A stretch of DNA of 64,000 nt, taken from Nitrospirota bacterium. GTDB lineage: Bacteria; Nitrospirota; Thermodesulfovibrionia; Thermodesulfovibrionales; SM23-35. Below, one piece after another: positions 36,478 to 46,884 of this stretch. A program made the translations under genes and the position numbers. Numbering within the stretch: the stretch's first letter is position 1; each line of letters starts with the position of its first letter. The notes under the pieces were generated by a model. That model did no database searches. It was not told the DNA's origin and was given only the letters and a program-made list of their open reading frames with translations. The stretch is taken from assembly GCA_040754395.1 (NCBI GenBank), contig JBFMCL010000007.1, positions 57,964 through 121,963 on the forward strand, given 5' to 3'.

Positions 36478-38106
36478 ATGGCTAAACAGCTTATCTTTGA
36501 TGAGGCAGCAAGAAGTGCGATACTGAAGGGCGTGAGTGTGCTCACGGATGCCGTGAAGGCAACGCTGGGCCCTAAAGGAAGAAACGCCATACTGGACAAG
36601 AAATACGGCGCTCCGACAATCACAAAGGACGGAGTTACCGTTGCAAAGGAAATCGAACTGAAAGACCCGTGGGAAAATATGGGCGCCCAGCTCGTAAGGG
36701 AAGTTGCGTCAAAGACATCCGATACCGCCGGTGACGGCACAACCACAGCCACAGTGCTTGCGCACGCAATCTACAGGGAAGGGATGAAGAATGTCGTGGC
36801 AGGCGCAAATCCCATGGATATCAAACGCGGGATCGAAAAAGCGGTTGAGGCCGTGGTCGAAGAGCTGAAAAAACAGAGCAAGCCGGTGCAGGACAAGAAA
36901 GAGATCGCCCAGGTCGGCACAATCTCTGCAAACAACGATGCATCTATCGGCGAACTGATTGCAGAGGCGATGGACAAGGTCGGCAAAGACGGTGTCATCA
37001 CGGTTGAGGAAGCAAAGAGCATGGCCACCACGCTTGACGTTGTCGAAGGCATGCAGTTTGACAGGGGGTACACCTCTCCTTACTTCATCACAGATCCTGA
37101 AAGGATGGTCTGCGTACTCGAGGATGTTTCCATCCTTATCCATGAAAAGAAAATCTCGAGCATGAAGGACCTTCTTCCGCTTCTCGAGCAGACCGCGAAG
37201 ATGGGAAAACCGCTCCTGATTCTCGCTGAGGAAGTTGAGGGAGAAGCCCTCGCAACACTCGTTGTTAACAAACTTCGCGGAACTCTTCAGGTATGTGCGG
37301 TCAAAGCTCCGGGTTTCGGCGACAGACGCAAGGCAATGCTCGAGGATATTGCGGTACTGACAGGTGGCACAGTGATTACGGAAGACCTCGGGATTAAGCT
37401 CGAGAACATCAAGATGTCTGATCTCGGAAAGGCCAAGAAGGTCAATATTGACAAAGAAAACACCACCATTGTCGAAGGTGCGGGAGACTCTGCCAAAATC
37501 CAGGGAAGGGTCAAACAGATCAAGACCCAGATTGAGGAGACGACATCGGATTACGACAGGGAAAAGCTCCAGGAAAGGCTCGCAAAGCTTGTAGGCGGGG
37601 TTGCGGTCATCAATGTCGGCGCCGCCACAGAAACAGAAATGAAAGAGAAAAAGGCGCGTGTTGAAGACGCACTGAACGCAACAAGGGCAGCCGTTGAAGA
37701 AGGCATCATCCCCGGCGGAGGAGTTGCGCTTCTGAGGTGCCTTCCTGCACTCAAATCCCTAAAGCTGCATAATGACAGGCAGATAGGTGTCGAAATTATC
37801 AGAAGGGCCCTCGAGGAACCCATAAGGCAGATCGTGAACAATGCAGGGATTGAAGGTTCTGTGGTAGTCGAGAAAGTAAAACATGCTAAAGATGTGAACT
37901 CCGGGTTTGATGCTGACAAGGAAGAGTATGTAGATATGATTAAGGCCGGTATCATCGACCCGACGAAGGTCACAAGGTATGCACTCCAGAATGCCGCATC
38001 AGTTGCGGCACTGATGCTGACCACGTCAGTGATGATTACGGATATTCCTGAAGAAAAGCCTGAACCCCCGATGCCTCCGGGCGGCGGAATGGGCGGCATG
38101 TACTAA
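36478..38106 (+). CDS. groEL: Chaperonin GroEL
   Basis: The 542-residue protein has the ATP site ([32 protein letters not shown]), the apical domain and the usual Gly/Met-rich tail ending GGMGGMY. It folds cytoplasmic proteins with GroES. A strong terminator follows at 38141. Confidence 0.99.
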   Translation: MAKQLIFDEAARSAILKGVSVLTDAVKATLGPKGRNAILDKKYGAPTITKDGVTVAKEIELKDPWENMGAQLVREVASKTSDTAGDGTTTATVLAHAIYREGMKNVVAGANPMDIKRGIEKAVEAVVEELKKQSKPVQDKKEIAQVGTISANNDASIGELIAEAMDKVGKDGVITVEEAKSMATTLDVVEGMQFDRGYTSPYFITDPERMVCVLEDVSILIHEKKISSMKDLLPLLEQTAKMGKPLLILAEEVEGEALATLVVNKLRGTLQVCAVKAPGFGDRRKAMLEDIAVLTGGTVITEDLGIKLENIKMSDLGKAKKVNIDKENTTIVEGAGDSAKIQGRVKQIKTQIEETTSDYDREKLQERLAKLVGGVAVINVGAATETEMKEKKARVEDALNATRAAVEEGIIPGGGVALLRCLPALKSLKLHNDRQIGVEIIRRALEEPIRQIVNNAGIEGSVVVEKVKHAKDVNSGFDADKEEYVDMIKAGIIDPTKVTRYALQNAASVAALMLTTSVMITDIPEEKPEPPMPPGGGMGGMY

Positions 38107-38140
38107 AATCGCAGGAGACGCTGAAGACGTCTTTCAGTCA

Positions 38141-38184
38141 GGGGGAATCCTCTGTTTGCCACAGAGGATTCCCCCTCAGTTTTT
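38141..38184 (+). terminator. Rho-independent terminator of groESL
   Basis: GGGGGAATCCTCTGT pairs perfectly with ACAGAGGATTCCCCC (15 bp) around a 5-base loop, followed closely by six T. Confidence 0.97.
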
Positions 38185-38280
38185 TCATGATATCTCTGCA
38201 GCAGGAATGCTGCCGGGGTTGACAGACCCGCACTGTTCAGACAATTGACTATCATTCGTGGATTCTGTCATCCTAACACA

Positions 38281-39321
38281 ATGAAGAAAAATGTTTCGGC
38301 ACTTCTTGCCGGCGGTATTCTGTTTCTGCTTCTGTATGCCGGGATACAGCTTCTTATGCCACTCCCCATTGCAAACAGGAATATCGAAGTGCAGATTCCG
38401 AAGGGAGCGACCTTCAGGCAGGCCATAGACCTCTTTTCAGAAAAGGGCGTCATCAGGGACAGGAATCTCTTCCTGCTGATCGCACGGGTAACCGGTATAG
38501 ACAGAAAAATAAAGGCAGGATACTATTCCATTTACGGGTCAATGAATGCCCTTGACCTTCTGAACGTCCTGAGAAAAGGACAGATTGTCGAATACGAGAT
38601 CACGGTTATCGAAGGCGATTCCCTGGGGGAAATATCGGACAAACTGGCTGAAAGGGGGATTGTTTCGAAGGAGCGTTTTTTCCAGCTCGCCACTGACAGG
38701 CATTTCCTCTATTCCTATGAAATAGATGCTCCTTCACTGGAGGGCTACCTTTTCCCGGACACTTACAAAATCCCGAAGGGAATGGCACCCGAAGATGCGT
38801 TAGGCATGATGATCAACACACTGAGGGAAAAACTCACCTTTGAAATGTCGGAGAGAGCAGAAGAACTCGGATTGTCCGAAAACGAGATACTGACCCTCGC
38901 GTCCATTATCGAAAAAGAGGCAGCAACCGATGAAGAGCGTGCCCTGATTTCCGCCGTATACCATAACAGGCTCAGAAAGAAAATCCCTCTCCAGGCAGAT
39001 CCGACCGCGATCTACGGCATCAAACGATCGAAAGAGGGAGTGACTGCAGGCGACCTGAGGCGAAAAACCCCATACAACACGTACACGATAAAAGGCCTGC
39101 CTCCCGGACCTATTGCTTCCCCCGGGTTAAAATCCATTATTGCATCACTCCATCCAGCCGATGTCCCGTACATCTATTTTGTCTCAAATAATGACGGCAC
39201 CCATAGTTTTTCTGTTACCGCACGGGAACATGAGGTCGCAGTGCGTGCATACCGCGAGAAAAAACAGATGGAGAAGGAGAAAAAGAAACAGGAAACGGTT
39301 CTCAGGGATGAAACCTCGTAA
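38281..39321 (+). CDS. mltG: Endolytic murein transglycosylase MltG
   Basis: From the ATG at 38281 the protein is 346 residues: an N-terminal membrane anchor (about 5-25), a LysM-like part (IPKGATFRQAIDLF), and the YceG domain with the catalytic Glu in ASIIEKEA and YHNRL. MltG cuts nascent peptidoglycan strands and so sets glycan length. The frame is open 12 codons upstream, but the signal-anchor start favours 38281. It overlaps ispG by 14 bases. Confidence 0.95.
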   Translation: MKKNVSALLAGGILFLLLYAGIQLLMPLPIANRNIEVQIPKGATFRQAIDLFSEKGVIRDRNLFLLIARVTGIDRKIKAGYYSIYGSMNALDLLNVLRKGQIVEYEITVIEGDSLGEISDKLAERGIVSKERFFQLATDRHFLYSYEIDAPSLEGYLFPDTYKIPKGMAPEDALGMMINTLREKLTFEMSERAEELGLSENEILTLASIIEKEAATDEERALISAVYHNRLRKKIPLQADPTAIYGIKRSKEGVTAGDLRRKTPYNTYTIKGLPPGPIASPGLKSIIASLHPADVPYIYFVSNNDGTHSFSVTAREHEVAVRAYREKKQMEKEKKKQETVLRDETS

Positions 39322-40357
39322 AAAAACAAGAGTAGTGCATGTCGGCAATGTGCCTGTCGGCGGAAGGCACCCGGTGATCGTCCAGTCCATGACGAAAACG
39401 GACACCGCGGATATAAAAACAACGGTCAGGCAGATCAGGTCACTTGAATCCTCCGGATGTGAAATAATACGGCTTGCAGTGCCTGACATGAACGCGGCAA
39501 AAGCCCTTGGAAAAATACGGCAGGCCATTTCAATCCCCATGATAGCCGATATCCATTTTGACTGGAGGCTCGCCGTCGAAGCTGTCAGGCAGGGTGTTGA
39601 CGGCCTCAGGATCAATCCCGGGAACATAGGAGCACGGTGGAAAATCAGGGAGGTCGTTGCTGCTGCTTCTGACAACAGGATACCTGTAAGGATCGGTGTG
39701 AACGCAGGCTCGCTTGAAAAAGACCTGCTCCGCAGATATGGACACCCTTCACCGGAGGCTCTTGTGGAAAGCGCGGGAAGACATGTGCAGATACTTGAAA
39801 GTCTCGGATTTACCGATATCAAGGTGTCTCTGAAGGCATCTGACGTGCTGAGGACCGTCGAGGCGTACACCCTGTTTTCAAAAAAATACCGCTATCCCCT
39901 TCATATCGGGATTTCAGAGGCCGGCCCGCCTTCCACCGGGATCGTGAAGAGCGCTGTCGGACTGGGAATCCTTCTCGCTGAAGGCATTGGTGACACCATA
40001 CGGGTATCCCTCACGGCGAGACCGGAGGAGGAAGTAAGGGTAGCCTATGCAATACTCGGATCACTCGGCATCAGAAAGAGGGGTGTTGACATCATTTCCT
40101 GTCCAACCTGCGGCAGATGCAGAATCAACCTGAAAAAGCTTGTGCGGAAAGTAGAAGACAGGGTAAAGCAGCTTGATGGACCGCTCACGCTTGCGGTTAT
40201 GGGGTGTGTCGTCAACGGTCCCGGAGAAGCAAGGGAAGCGGATTTCGGCATCGCGGGAGGCAGGGGGAAAGGAATTGTTTTTAAAAGGGGGAAGATCGTC
40301 AGGCAGGTTGAGGAAAAAGATCTCCTGAGCGCTCTCTTTGAAGAAGCGGAAATATAA
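39308..40357 (+). CDS. ispG: 4-hydroxy-3-methylbut-2-enyl diphosphate synthase IspG
   Basis: The 349-residue protein has the TIM-barrel part (GNVPVGGRHPVIVQSMTKTD, MIADIHFDW, LRINPGNIG) and the C-terminal [4Fe-4S] domain with the three cluster cysteines (CPTC and GCVVNGPGEA). It makes HMBPP in the MEP isoprenoid pathway. This short form without the inserted domain is common in bacteria. The start at 39308 lies inside the end of mltG; a longer open frame back to 39140 is not supported by homology. Confidence 0.97.
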   Translation: MKPRKKTRVVHVGNVPVGGRHPVIVQSMTKTDTADIKTTVRQIRSLESSGCEIIRLAVPDMNAAKALGKIRQAISIPMIADIHFDWRLAVEAVRQGVDGLRINPGNIGARWKIREVVAAASDNRIPVRIGVNAGSLEKDLLRRYGHPSPEALVESAGRHVQILESLGFTDIKVSLKASDVLRTVEAYTLFSKKYRYPLHIGISEAGPPSTGIVKSAVGLGILLAEGIGDTIRVSLTARPEEEVRVAYAILGSLGIRKRGVDIISCPTCGRCRINLKKLVRKVEDRVKQLDGPLTLAVMGCVVNGPGEAREADFGIAGGRGKGIVFKRGKIVRQVEEKDLLSALFEEAEI

Positions 40358-40458
40358 AATACCCCGCTTGTCCTGAATTCCGGATACCGTGCAGTGAGCA
40401 GTCCGGATCAGATGAACAGGTCTTCCTCCTTCTCGACGAGAGGAGCTCTCGGCCGCAC

Positions 40459-40911
40459 TCACGAATCATACGAGTATTTCGATGCCCAGTTGATCGCCTT
40501 GATTATCCTCGGATCCTCCCCGCAGGCACAGCCGTCGGTATTCAGGGCTTCCTTGATATCCTCTTTTGAAGGATTCAGCATTCTCGCAAGGAGCGCTACA
40601 GCCCGCATAATCTGTCCGCCCTTGCAGTAATCGCACTCTTTGACCTGCTCCTGCTCCCATGCCCTTTTTACCGGATGGTCCTGCGGAATACCCTCTATCG
40701 TCCTGATCCTGTCACCGTCAAGGCTGCTGATTTTTGTCTGGCAGGCCTTTTGCGGCTTATTGCTTACGAGAACGATACAGGCGCCGCATTCCCCCTTACG
40801 GCATAACGTCACAGAACCCAGAAGACTGAGACGGTCCCTGAGAATAGGCAACAATGTCTCGTCAGGACCTACATCAATCTCATGGTATTTGCCGTTAATC
40901 CTGAGTCTCAT
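40459..40911 (-). CDS. Orphan [2Fe-2S] protein of the xanthine dehydrogenase small-subunit family
   Basis: The 150-residue protein has a ferredoxin-like N-domain (CRKGECGAC plus a later Cys, about residues 37-57) and a four-helix C-domain with the second cluster motif, altered from the usual CGxCxPG to CDYCKGG, and CACGED where CRCTGY is normal. In the family this subunit passes electrons from a molybdopterin subunit. No molybdenum or FAD subunit is encoded nearby. It may serve a different partner. Confidence 0.85.
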   Translation of the reverse strand: MRLRINGKYHEIDVGPDETLLPILRDRLSLLGSVTLCRKGECGACIVLVSNKPQKACQTKISSLDGDRIRTIEGIPQDHPVKRAWEQEQVKECDYCKGGQIMRAVALLARMLNPSKEDIKEALNTDGCACGEDPRIIKAINWASKYSYDS

Positions 40912-41032
40912 ACTGGTATGCTGTTTCTTCTCTTTGTAATATCGAGCATATCACCGTTGCTGACGCCAGTCAAGGACGCACATATGCATGTTTCCGGCTC
41001 CTCCGGCCCGAAACACGCATTTTGGCGGATTT

Positions 41033-41254
41033 CTATTTCAGCATCCATGCCCGAATGTCCTTCATGGCAAATGATCTCTCTATCTGCTTTTTCAGATCGA
41101 TTGCATCCAGAACCCACTGATCTTCATGATGCCAGTCCGTTTTGCCAAACCGCAGACGCTTGGGAAGAATTTTCCGCAGTGAGGTTTCGCCCCGATAATT
41201 GGTATAGATAATACTTACCGTCTGCTTTTCAATACTTATGCCGGGTTCAGACAT
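41033..41254 (-). CDS. Conserved small WYL-like protein of unknown function
   Basis: The 73-residue protein reads VSIIYTNYRGETSLRKILPKRL, then WHHEDQWVLDAIDLKKQIERSF and DIRAWM. Short proteins of this pattern are common in bacteria and phages and resemble a lone WYL-domain strand set (ligand-sensing part of transcription regulators). No DNA-binding part is present. It stands alone. Confidence 0.75.
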   Translation of the reverse strand: MSEPGISIEKQTVSIIYTNYRGETSLRKILPKRLRFGKTDWHHEDQWVLDAIDLKKQIERSFAMKDIRAWMLK

Positions 41255-41427
41255 GTCTGCCTCCTTTTGATTCCTTCAGTTATTTCTCCGCCACCCCCCC
41301 CGCCATCCCCTTTTTCTCTCACGAGAGGGCCAGCACTCTCTCTGCAAGAAAAATGTTCCCCTTAAAGAAATACGCAACAGTACCGCCTCTGCTTACAGTT
41401 CAGCTATTGCATTCAGGAAAAGCAGGA

Positions 41428-42996
41428 CTAAAGGTGCTCTTTAAGGAGCTTGTACTCTATACTGTCAACAAGTGCCTGATAGGACGCCTCGATGATATTT
41501 TCTGATACTCCGACAGTCCCCCATCGTTTTTCGTCATCACCTGATTCAACCAGGACTCTTACCTTCGCAGATGTACCCTTGCCTGCGGCAAGGACACGGA
41601 CCTTGTAATCGTGAAGTTTTACGTTTTTCAGTGCGGGATAGAACTTGTCAAGCGCTTTTCTCAGGGCATGGTCAATCGCATTCACAGGACCGTTGCCTGT
41701 TGCCGCGGTATGCTCGATATGCCCCCCCACCTTAACCATGATAGTCGCCTCACTGAACGGATATTCCCCTTCTTTGCGCTTTTCCACAATAATCCTGAAC
41801 CCTATAAGGTCAAAAAATCTTTTGTGAAGCCCGAGGGCCTTTTTCATCAGGAGCTCGAACGAAGCCTCCGCGCCCTCAAACTGGAACCCTTCATTCTCCA
41901 GCTTTTTCAGGGTAGTGACAATATCCTGCAATTGCGGTGAATCAGGATTGAGATGTATCCCGAATTCCTCCGCCTTTCGCAGTATGTTGCTCTTGCCCGC
42001 AAGATCTGATATCAAAACCCTCTGGGAATTTCCGACCTGGTTCGGCCTTATGTGTTCATATGTCTCGGGCCTCTTCCTCACGGCGCTGACATGCATGCCT
42101 GCCTTGTGGGCAAAGGCGCTGTCACCAACAAAAGGCTGCCTTTTGAAATGCCTCATGTTGCTTATTTCGTTCACATACCGGGAAACGTCACGCAACCTTC
42201 TCAGCTGATCAGGGCTGATGCAGTCCAGTCCGAGCTTGATCTGCAGATTGGGGATTATCGAACACAGGTTCGCGTTGCCGCAGCGCTCACCGAGCCCGTT
42301 CATGGTACCCTGCACCTGAGACGCCCCTGTCTCTATGGCGATGACCGAATTGGCAACAGCACACTCAGAGTCATTGTGCGCGTGGATGCCGAGAGAACTC
42401 TTCGTATCCTTTTTGATTTCCCGGATAATCCTTCTTATGTCATGAGGCAGCGTACCTCCGTTGGTATCGCAGAGCACAAGGCAGTCGGCACCGGCCTTTT
42501 CGGCTGCAATAAGGCATTTCAGCGCATATTCCGGGTTGTCCCCGTACCCGTCAAAAAAATGCTCTGCATCAAAGAATACCTTTGCCACATGCTTTTTCAG
42601 GTATGCAACCGAATCATGGATAATATCGAGATTTTCTTCGAGCGATACCTTCAGGGCCTCTCTTACGTGGAAATCCCATGTTTTTCCGAATATCGTGATG
42701 ATTTTTGCCTTCGAATCAAGCAGGGCCTTCATCAGCATATCTTCTGCAACCTTGTGTCGTGGCCGGTGCGTACTCCCGAAGGCAACGACCATCGAATGCT
42801 TCAGCTTCAGTCTCTTCGCTTTTTTGAAATACTCGATATCCCTCGGATTTGCTCCGGGCCAGCCCCCTTCCACAAAATGGACCCCAAGTTCGTCGAGCTT
42901 TTCGGTAATGCGAAGCTTATCCTCAACAGAAAACGAGATATCCTCTGACTGTGCTCCGTCCCGCAAGGTGGTATCGTATATTTCTATTTTCCGCAT
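41428..42996 (-). CDS. cimA: (R)-citramalate synthase CimA
   Basis: The protein (522 residues from ATG 42996) starts [18 protein letters not shown] and has the metal motif HAHND, the TIM barrel, and a C-terminal LeuA-type allosteric domain. The long form with [12 protein letters not shown] matches citramalate synthases, not isopropylmalate or homocitrate synthase. It condenses pyruvate and acetyl-CoA to citramalate, giving 2-oxobutyrate for isoleucine without threonine. It lies 16 bases after lysC in one operon. An in-frame extension to 43137 is not family-like. Confidence 0.93.
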   Translation of the reverse strand: MRKIEIYDTTLRDGAQSEDISFSVEDKLRITEKLDELGVHFVEGGWPGANPRDIEYFKKAKRLKLKHSMVVAFGSTHRPRHKVAEDMLMKALLDSKAKIITIFGKTWDFHVREALKVSLEENLDIIHDSVAYLKKHVAKVFFDAEHFFDGYGDNPEYALKCLIAAEKAGADCLVLCDTNGGTLPHDIRRIIREIKKDTKSSLGIHAHNDSECAVANSVIAIETGASQVQGTMNGLGERCGNANLCSIIPNLQIKLGLDCISPDQLRRLRDVSRYVNEISNMRHFKRQPFVGDSAFAHKAGMHVSAVRKRPETYEHIRPNQVGNSQRVLISDLAGKSNILRKAEEFGIHLNPDSPQLQDIVTTLKKLENEGFQFEGAEASFELLMKKALGLHKRFFDLIGFRIIVEKRKEGEYPFSEATIMVKVGGHIEHTAATGNGPVNAIDHALRKALDKFYPALKNVKLHDYKVRVLAAGKGTSAKVRVLVESGDDEKRWGTVGVSENIIEASYQALVDSIEYKLLKEHL

Positions 42997-43012
42997 CCTG
43001 TGTTGCCCTGTC

Positions 43013-44287
43013 CTATCCCTTTGATCTTTTTCTGGAAGCAGCCTTGCCGGTCGCCCCTGATTTTGGCTGTTCGCCGGTACCCAGCTTAAACGCATCGTGA
43101 AGAACGCGCACCGCGAGTTCGGTATATTTTGAATCAACGATACAGGAGATCTTTATCTCGGAAGTGCTTATCATCATGATATTGATATTGTTTTTCGCAA
43201 GCGTCTCGAACATTTTTGCCGCAACACCCGAGTGGGTCCTCATCCCAACCCCTATTATGGAGACCTTCGCAATATCATCTCTCACCTTCACATCGTCGGC
43301 CCCGATTTCGGAAACGATATCCCTTGTAATCTTCATGGCCTTCCTGCTGTCGGCCTTCGGTACCGTGAAGGATATATCTGTCGAGTTGCCGTCACTGCTT
43401 ATGTTCTGCACGATCATGTCAACAACGATATTTGCCTCTGCGATGGCATTAAAGAGCTTCGCCGCAACCCCCGGCTTGTCATGTACCGCAATCGCGGTCA
43501 CTTTCGCCTGATTCTTGTCATAGGCAACACCTGAAACAACAACCTTTTCCATATCCTCATCCTCCTTAACCACGAGCGTGCCGGGGTTATTGTTGAAACT
43601 CGATCTGACCACCACAGGAATCCCGTATTTTTTTGCAAATTCAACAGACCGCGTCTGGAGCACCTTAGCGCCCAGACTCGCCAGTTCGAGCATCTCCTCA
43701 TACGATATCTTATCGAGTTTTTGTGCGTCAGGGACGATATTCGGATCTGTGGTATACACTCCGTCGACATCCGTATAGATCTCACAGAGGTCTGCCTGCA
43801 GCGCTGCGGCAATGGCAACTGCGCTCAGATCAGACCCTCCCCGTCCGAGGGTCGTTACATCAGAGGTTTCTGTTACACCCTGGAACCCCGCAATAACAGG
43901 GATGATGCCCTTTTCCAGCGCCTTTCTCACCCGTTCTCCGGAGATCCTCTCTATCTTTGCCTTCGTATGCGCCTGGTCCGTAATAATCCCGACCTGACGT
44001 CCGGTAAAAGACATTGACCTGAAGCCCAGTTCGTTGACCGCCATCGCCGTAAGCGCAGCGCTGATGCGTTCTCCCGAGGAAAGCAGGAGGTCCATTTCTC
44101 GTTCATCCGGAGTTGAAGAAATCAGGTGCGCAAGATTTATCAGTTTGTCAGTTTCTCCCGACATTGCGGATACGATAACGACCACATCGTTTCCCTGATT
44201 CCTTGTATCGGCAACGCGCCTTGCCACAGACTGTATTCGTTCAAGGCTGCCGACTGAGGTACCGCCATATTTCTGCACAATGAGCAT
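43013..44287 (-). CDS. lysC: Aspartate kinase LysC
   Basis: The 424-residue protein has the kinase start [12 protein letters not shown], the [11 protein letters not shown] motif, and two ACT domains ([18 protein letters not shown] and [15 protein letters not shown]) for feedback control by lysine or threonine. It phosphorylates aspartate, the first step to Lys, Thr, Met and Ile. The ATG at 44287 fits the family; an in-frame TTG at 44311 is less likely. It heads an operon with cimA, behind a long leader. Confidence 0.95.
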   Translation of the reverse strand: MLIVQKYGGTSVGSLERIQSVARRVADTRNQGNDVVVIVSAMSGETDKLINLAHLISSTPDEREMDLLLSSGERISAALTAMAVNELGFRSMSFTGRQVGIITDQAHTKAKIERISGERVRKALEKGIIPVIAGFQGVTETSDVTTLGRGGSDLSAVAIAAALQADLCEIYTDVDGVYTTDPNIVPDAQKLDKISYEEMLELASLGAKVLQTRSVEFAKKYGIPVVVRSSFNNNPGTLVVKEDEDMEKVVVSGVAYDKNQAKVTAIAVHDKPGVAAKLFNAIAEANIVVDMIVQNISSDGNSTDISFTVPKADSRKAMKITRDIVSEIGADDVKVRDDIAKVSIIGVGMRTHSGVAAKMFETLAKNNINIMMISTSEIKISCIVDSKYTELAVRVLHDAFKLGTGEQPKSGATGKAASRKRSKG

Positions 44288-44604
44288 TTCTGCTGAACCT
44301 TTCTCTGTCAATTGAATTTTTGCCGCATACTTTCCCGGCAGGTTAGCAAATCATGCCTCAACGAGCCGGATCAACGCATCAGAGGTACCGGCACGACAAG
44401 TTGTTTCTCAAGTCGCCATGAACGTGAAAGCGGAATAACTGCGGAAGCGCGGTTATCGCACATCGCTTCACGGAAACCTCCTTTTCTCTGCAGCGGAATT
44501 ATTTTGATTATAACAAAAAAACTCCCAAATGTTTGTAGTGCAGAAGGTTCCGGCACTGATATGCCGGCATATGGTTTCCTTTGTGATAGAATAGATGCAG
44601 CACA
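44288..44604. other. 317-bp divergent gap between lysC and the ASKHA gene
   Basis: The left and middle part is the lysC leader with short open frames (see separate entry). The right end holds the ASKHA-gene promoter: TGA then TAGAAT at 44587-44592, about 12 bases before its ATG. I see no riboswitch with a recognisable conserved core. Confidence 0.6.
44371..44512 (-). promoter_or_regulatory. lysC-cimA leader: promoter -10 and possible leader peptide
   Basis: On the minus strand TATAAT (44512-44507) would start RNA near 44500, about 210 bases before lysC. AAAAGGAGG (44485-44477) is a strong ribosome site. It serves either a GTG at 44471 (30-codon frame) or an ATG at 44463 (30-codon frame, ending LVVPVPLMR). 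The second is rich in Val, Leu, Ile and Pro, as leader peptides of branched-chain operons are. CCGGC/GCCGG pairings follow. Attenuation is inference. Confidence 0.4.
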
Positions 44605-46470
44605 ATGGATATCGTATTATCGACCGGCAAACAGCTCGACATCAAAAGCGGGGAAACCCTTCTGCAGGCTTTCAAACGTCAGGGTGTGTATCTCGTTGCC
44701 TCCTGCGGCGGGAAGGGATCATGCGGCAAGTGTCGCATCAGAGTCATGGAAGGTGAGTACAGAGCAGCATCACCGGGCAAACTCGACCCGGCCGACATAC
44801 GGTCAGGAATTGCTCTGGCCTGCCAGACATTTCCACGGGAAAATCTCCTTATCGACATCCCCAAGGAATCCCTGCTGACTGTGGGAGATACAATCGAAAC
44901 AGCACGGTCTGAAAATCTCCTTGAACTCTTCCAGACCCTCGACAGTACAATTTCTCCCCTTGTGCACATGATCCACCTGAATATCCCTCCGCCGACAATT
45001 GACAACAATATCAGCGATCTTGAAAGACTGCAGAAAGCGGCTGAGGAAAAGGGTGTGGAAGGCCTCAGGTTTTCCCACGATTTTGTCTCTTCCCTTGCCC
45101 GCTCCCTCAGGGATGCAGGATGGAATATCGATCTTTTCTGGACCGACAGGCAAGAAGCACTCTTTATTGCACCCCACCGCGACAGGAAACGTTGCGGGAT
45201 TGCCGTTGATATCGGCACCACCACCCTGGTTCTGTACCTCATCAGCTTGGAGGACGGGAGGATTCTTGATGTCAGTTCGACCTATAACTCGCAGATGCGG
45301 TACGGAGACGACGTCATCACAAGGATCGTGCATGCAACCGAAGGCGGGGGCCTCGAAGATCTGAGGAATGCAGTGATAACCGATATCAACGACCTGCTCG
45401 CACCTGTTATTGAAAGACATTCTCTCACTGCTGAAGACATTGAGTCTGCAGTGATAGCGGGGAATACGACCATGTCCCATCTCTTCTGGGGACTTACCCC
45501 TGAGCATATCCGTGCAGAGCCTTACACCCCGACCGCGGGACTCTTCCCCCCGTGGCATGCCGGCACCGCGGGAATTCGCGTCAACGGACATGCTCCGGTC
45601 TACACGGTTCCCTGCGTTGCCAGTTACGTCGGAGGCGACATCGTAGCCGGGGTTCTCGCCTCATCAATGCATCGCAGCGACGAGATATCGCTCTTTATGG
45701 ACATCGGCACCAACGGTGAGATTGTAATCGGGAACAGGGAATGGCTTGTGACCGCCGCATGTTCTGCAGGTCCATGCTTTGAGGGGAGCGGCATCAGGCA
45801 CGGCATGAGGGCGACCGAAGGGGCCATTGCATCCATACAGCTTGCACCGGAAACATTCGAGCCTGTTTTCCAAGTAATCGGAAACGGCAAGCCGCAGGGG
45901 ATATGCGGCTCCGGCATGATTGATGCCCTGACAGAGATGTTTCTGGGAGGAGTCATTGACCAGAAAGGAAAGTTCGTGCAGGGGGTGTCTGCAGAACGCA
46001 TCAGGGAAGGAATCGAAGGGCCGGAGTTCCTTTTCTCCACCGACGGGAGGAGGGAAATCGTACTGACAGGAGTAGACATCGAGAATATCCTGAGGGCAAA
46101 AGCCGCAATGTTCGCGGGTGTTTCCCTTCTTCTGAAAAAAGTGGGACTTGGCTTAGATGATATCCGGCATGTGTATATTGCCGGAGGATTCGGCAACTAC
46201 CTGAATGTCGACAAGGCGATCATTATCGGCATGCTGCCGGATATCCCGAGAGAGAAATATTCGTTTCTCGGCAACACCTCTGTGGCCGGGGCATATCTCT
46301 GCCTGCTGTCCGGAAAAATGCGCAGAGAGGCAGAAGAGATTGCCCGCACAATGACCAATATCGAACTCTCGGTTTCCAGAAGGTTTATGGACGAGTACAT
46401 GTCTGCACTTTTCCTGCCGCATACTGATATCAGTCTTTTCCCGACAGTGCAGAAACTCCTCCGGAAATAA
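44605..46470 (+). CDS. [2Fe-2S]-ASKHA protein, corrinoid-enzyme activase-like (RACE/DUF4445)
   Basis: The 621-residue protein has a ferredoxin domain (Cys34, 40, 43 and 73: SCGGKGSCGKC and ALACQ), a linker, and an ASKHA ATPase part (phosphate loop VDIGTTTLVLYL, then DIGTNGEIV and the GGFGNYLN motif). RamA/RACo-type proteins use ATP to reduce inactive cob(II)alamin in methyl-transferring corrinoid proteins. No corrinoid protein or methyltransferase is adjacent, so the target is unknown. The TAGAAT box lies so close that the 5' leader would be only a few bases. Confidence 0.88.
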   Translation: MDIVLSTGKQLDIKSGETLLQAFKRQGVYLVASCGGKGSCGKCRIRVMEGEYRAASPGKLDPADIRSGIALACQTFPRENLLIDIPKESLLTVGDTIETARSENLLELFQTLDSTISPLVHMIHLNIPPPTIDNNISDLERLQKAAEEKGVEGLRFSHDFVSSLARSLRDAGWNIDLFWTDRQEALFIAPHRDRKRCGIAVDIGTTTLVLYLISLEDGRILDVSSTYNSQMRYGDDVITRIVHATEGGGLEDLRNAVITDINDLLAPVIERHSLTAEDIESAVIAGNTTMSHLFWGLTPEHIRAEPYTPTAGLFPPWHAGTAGIRVNGHAPVYTVPCVASYVGGDIVAGVLASSMHRSDEISLFMDIGTNGEIVIGNREWLVTAACSAGPCFEGSGIRHGMRATEGAIASIQLAPETFEPVFQVIGNGKPQGICGSGMIDALTEMFLGGVIDQKGKFVQGVSAERIREGIEGPEFLFSTDGRREIVLTGVDIENILRAKAAMFAGVSLLLKKVGLGLDDIRHVYIAGGFGNYLNVDKAIIIGMLPDIPREKYSFLGNTSVAGAYLCLLSGKMRREAEEIARTMTNIELSVSRRFMDEYMSALFLPHTDISLFPTVQKLLRK

Positions 46471-46537
46471 GGCATGAATGTGCCCCGTACAAAGCCTGCA
46501 ACTCCTCTGGCGCCCCCGGAGGGGATAGCGGACCCTT

Positions 46538-46879
46538 TCAGTGCGCAGGGCCCGAAGACAGCAATTTCTCCACTTCTCTTCGTATGGCAGTAGCAGGGAT
46601 GCCGCCGTGTATCTTCAAAATTCCGTTGATCAGCACAATGGGCGTGCTGAGTGCGCCCAGCCTCAGAAGCTCCTTTATATCATCAAACTCTTCTTCTCCG
46701 TCCATGAACAGGTCCACATATTCAACATACACGACAGACGGATAGAAATAATTCATTTCCTTGGACAGTTCATCCGTCAGCACCTTATTCGTCCCTGAAG
46801 CATCTTCCGTTGAGTTGTCATCGAAGAGGATACTCTCCACAGGACTATCCAGCACCTGGATGTGAACCCTTTGAAACAT
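46538..46879 (-). CDS. Thioredoxin-fold small protein without a CxxC motif
   Basis: The 113-residue protein ends like a thioredoxin (YVEYVDLFMDGEEEF, then GALSTPIVLINGILKIHGGIP, with the cis-Pro after Thr) but has no cysteine pair. It resembles DUF1462/YuzD-like proteins. It follows panC by 5 bases, so the two are cotranscribed. Function unknown; not a disulfide reductase. Confidence 0.7.
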   Translation of the reverse strand: MFQRVHIQVLDSPVESILFDDNSTEDASGTNKVLTDELSKEMNYFYPSVVYVEYVDLFMDGEEEFDDIKELLRLGALSTPIVLINGILKIHGGIPATAIRREVEKLLSSGPAH

Positions 46880-46884
46880 TCACA

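Noticed and set aside
38245..38281. Longer start for mltG
   Set aside because: The extra 12 residues would precede the membrane anchor and have no ribosome site; the ATG at 38281 places the anchor at the N-terminus.
44288..44604. Lysine riboswitch before lysC
   Set aside because: The conserved core motifs of the class are not recognisable, and short open frames fill the leader.
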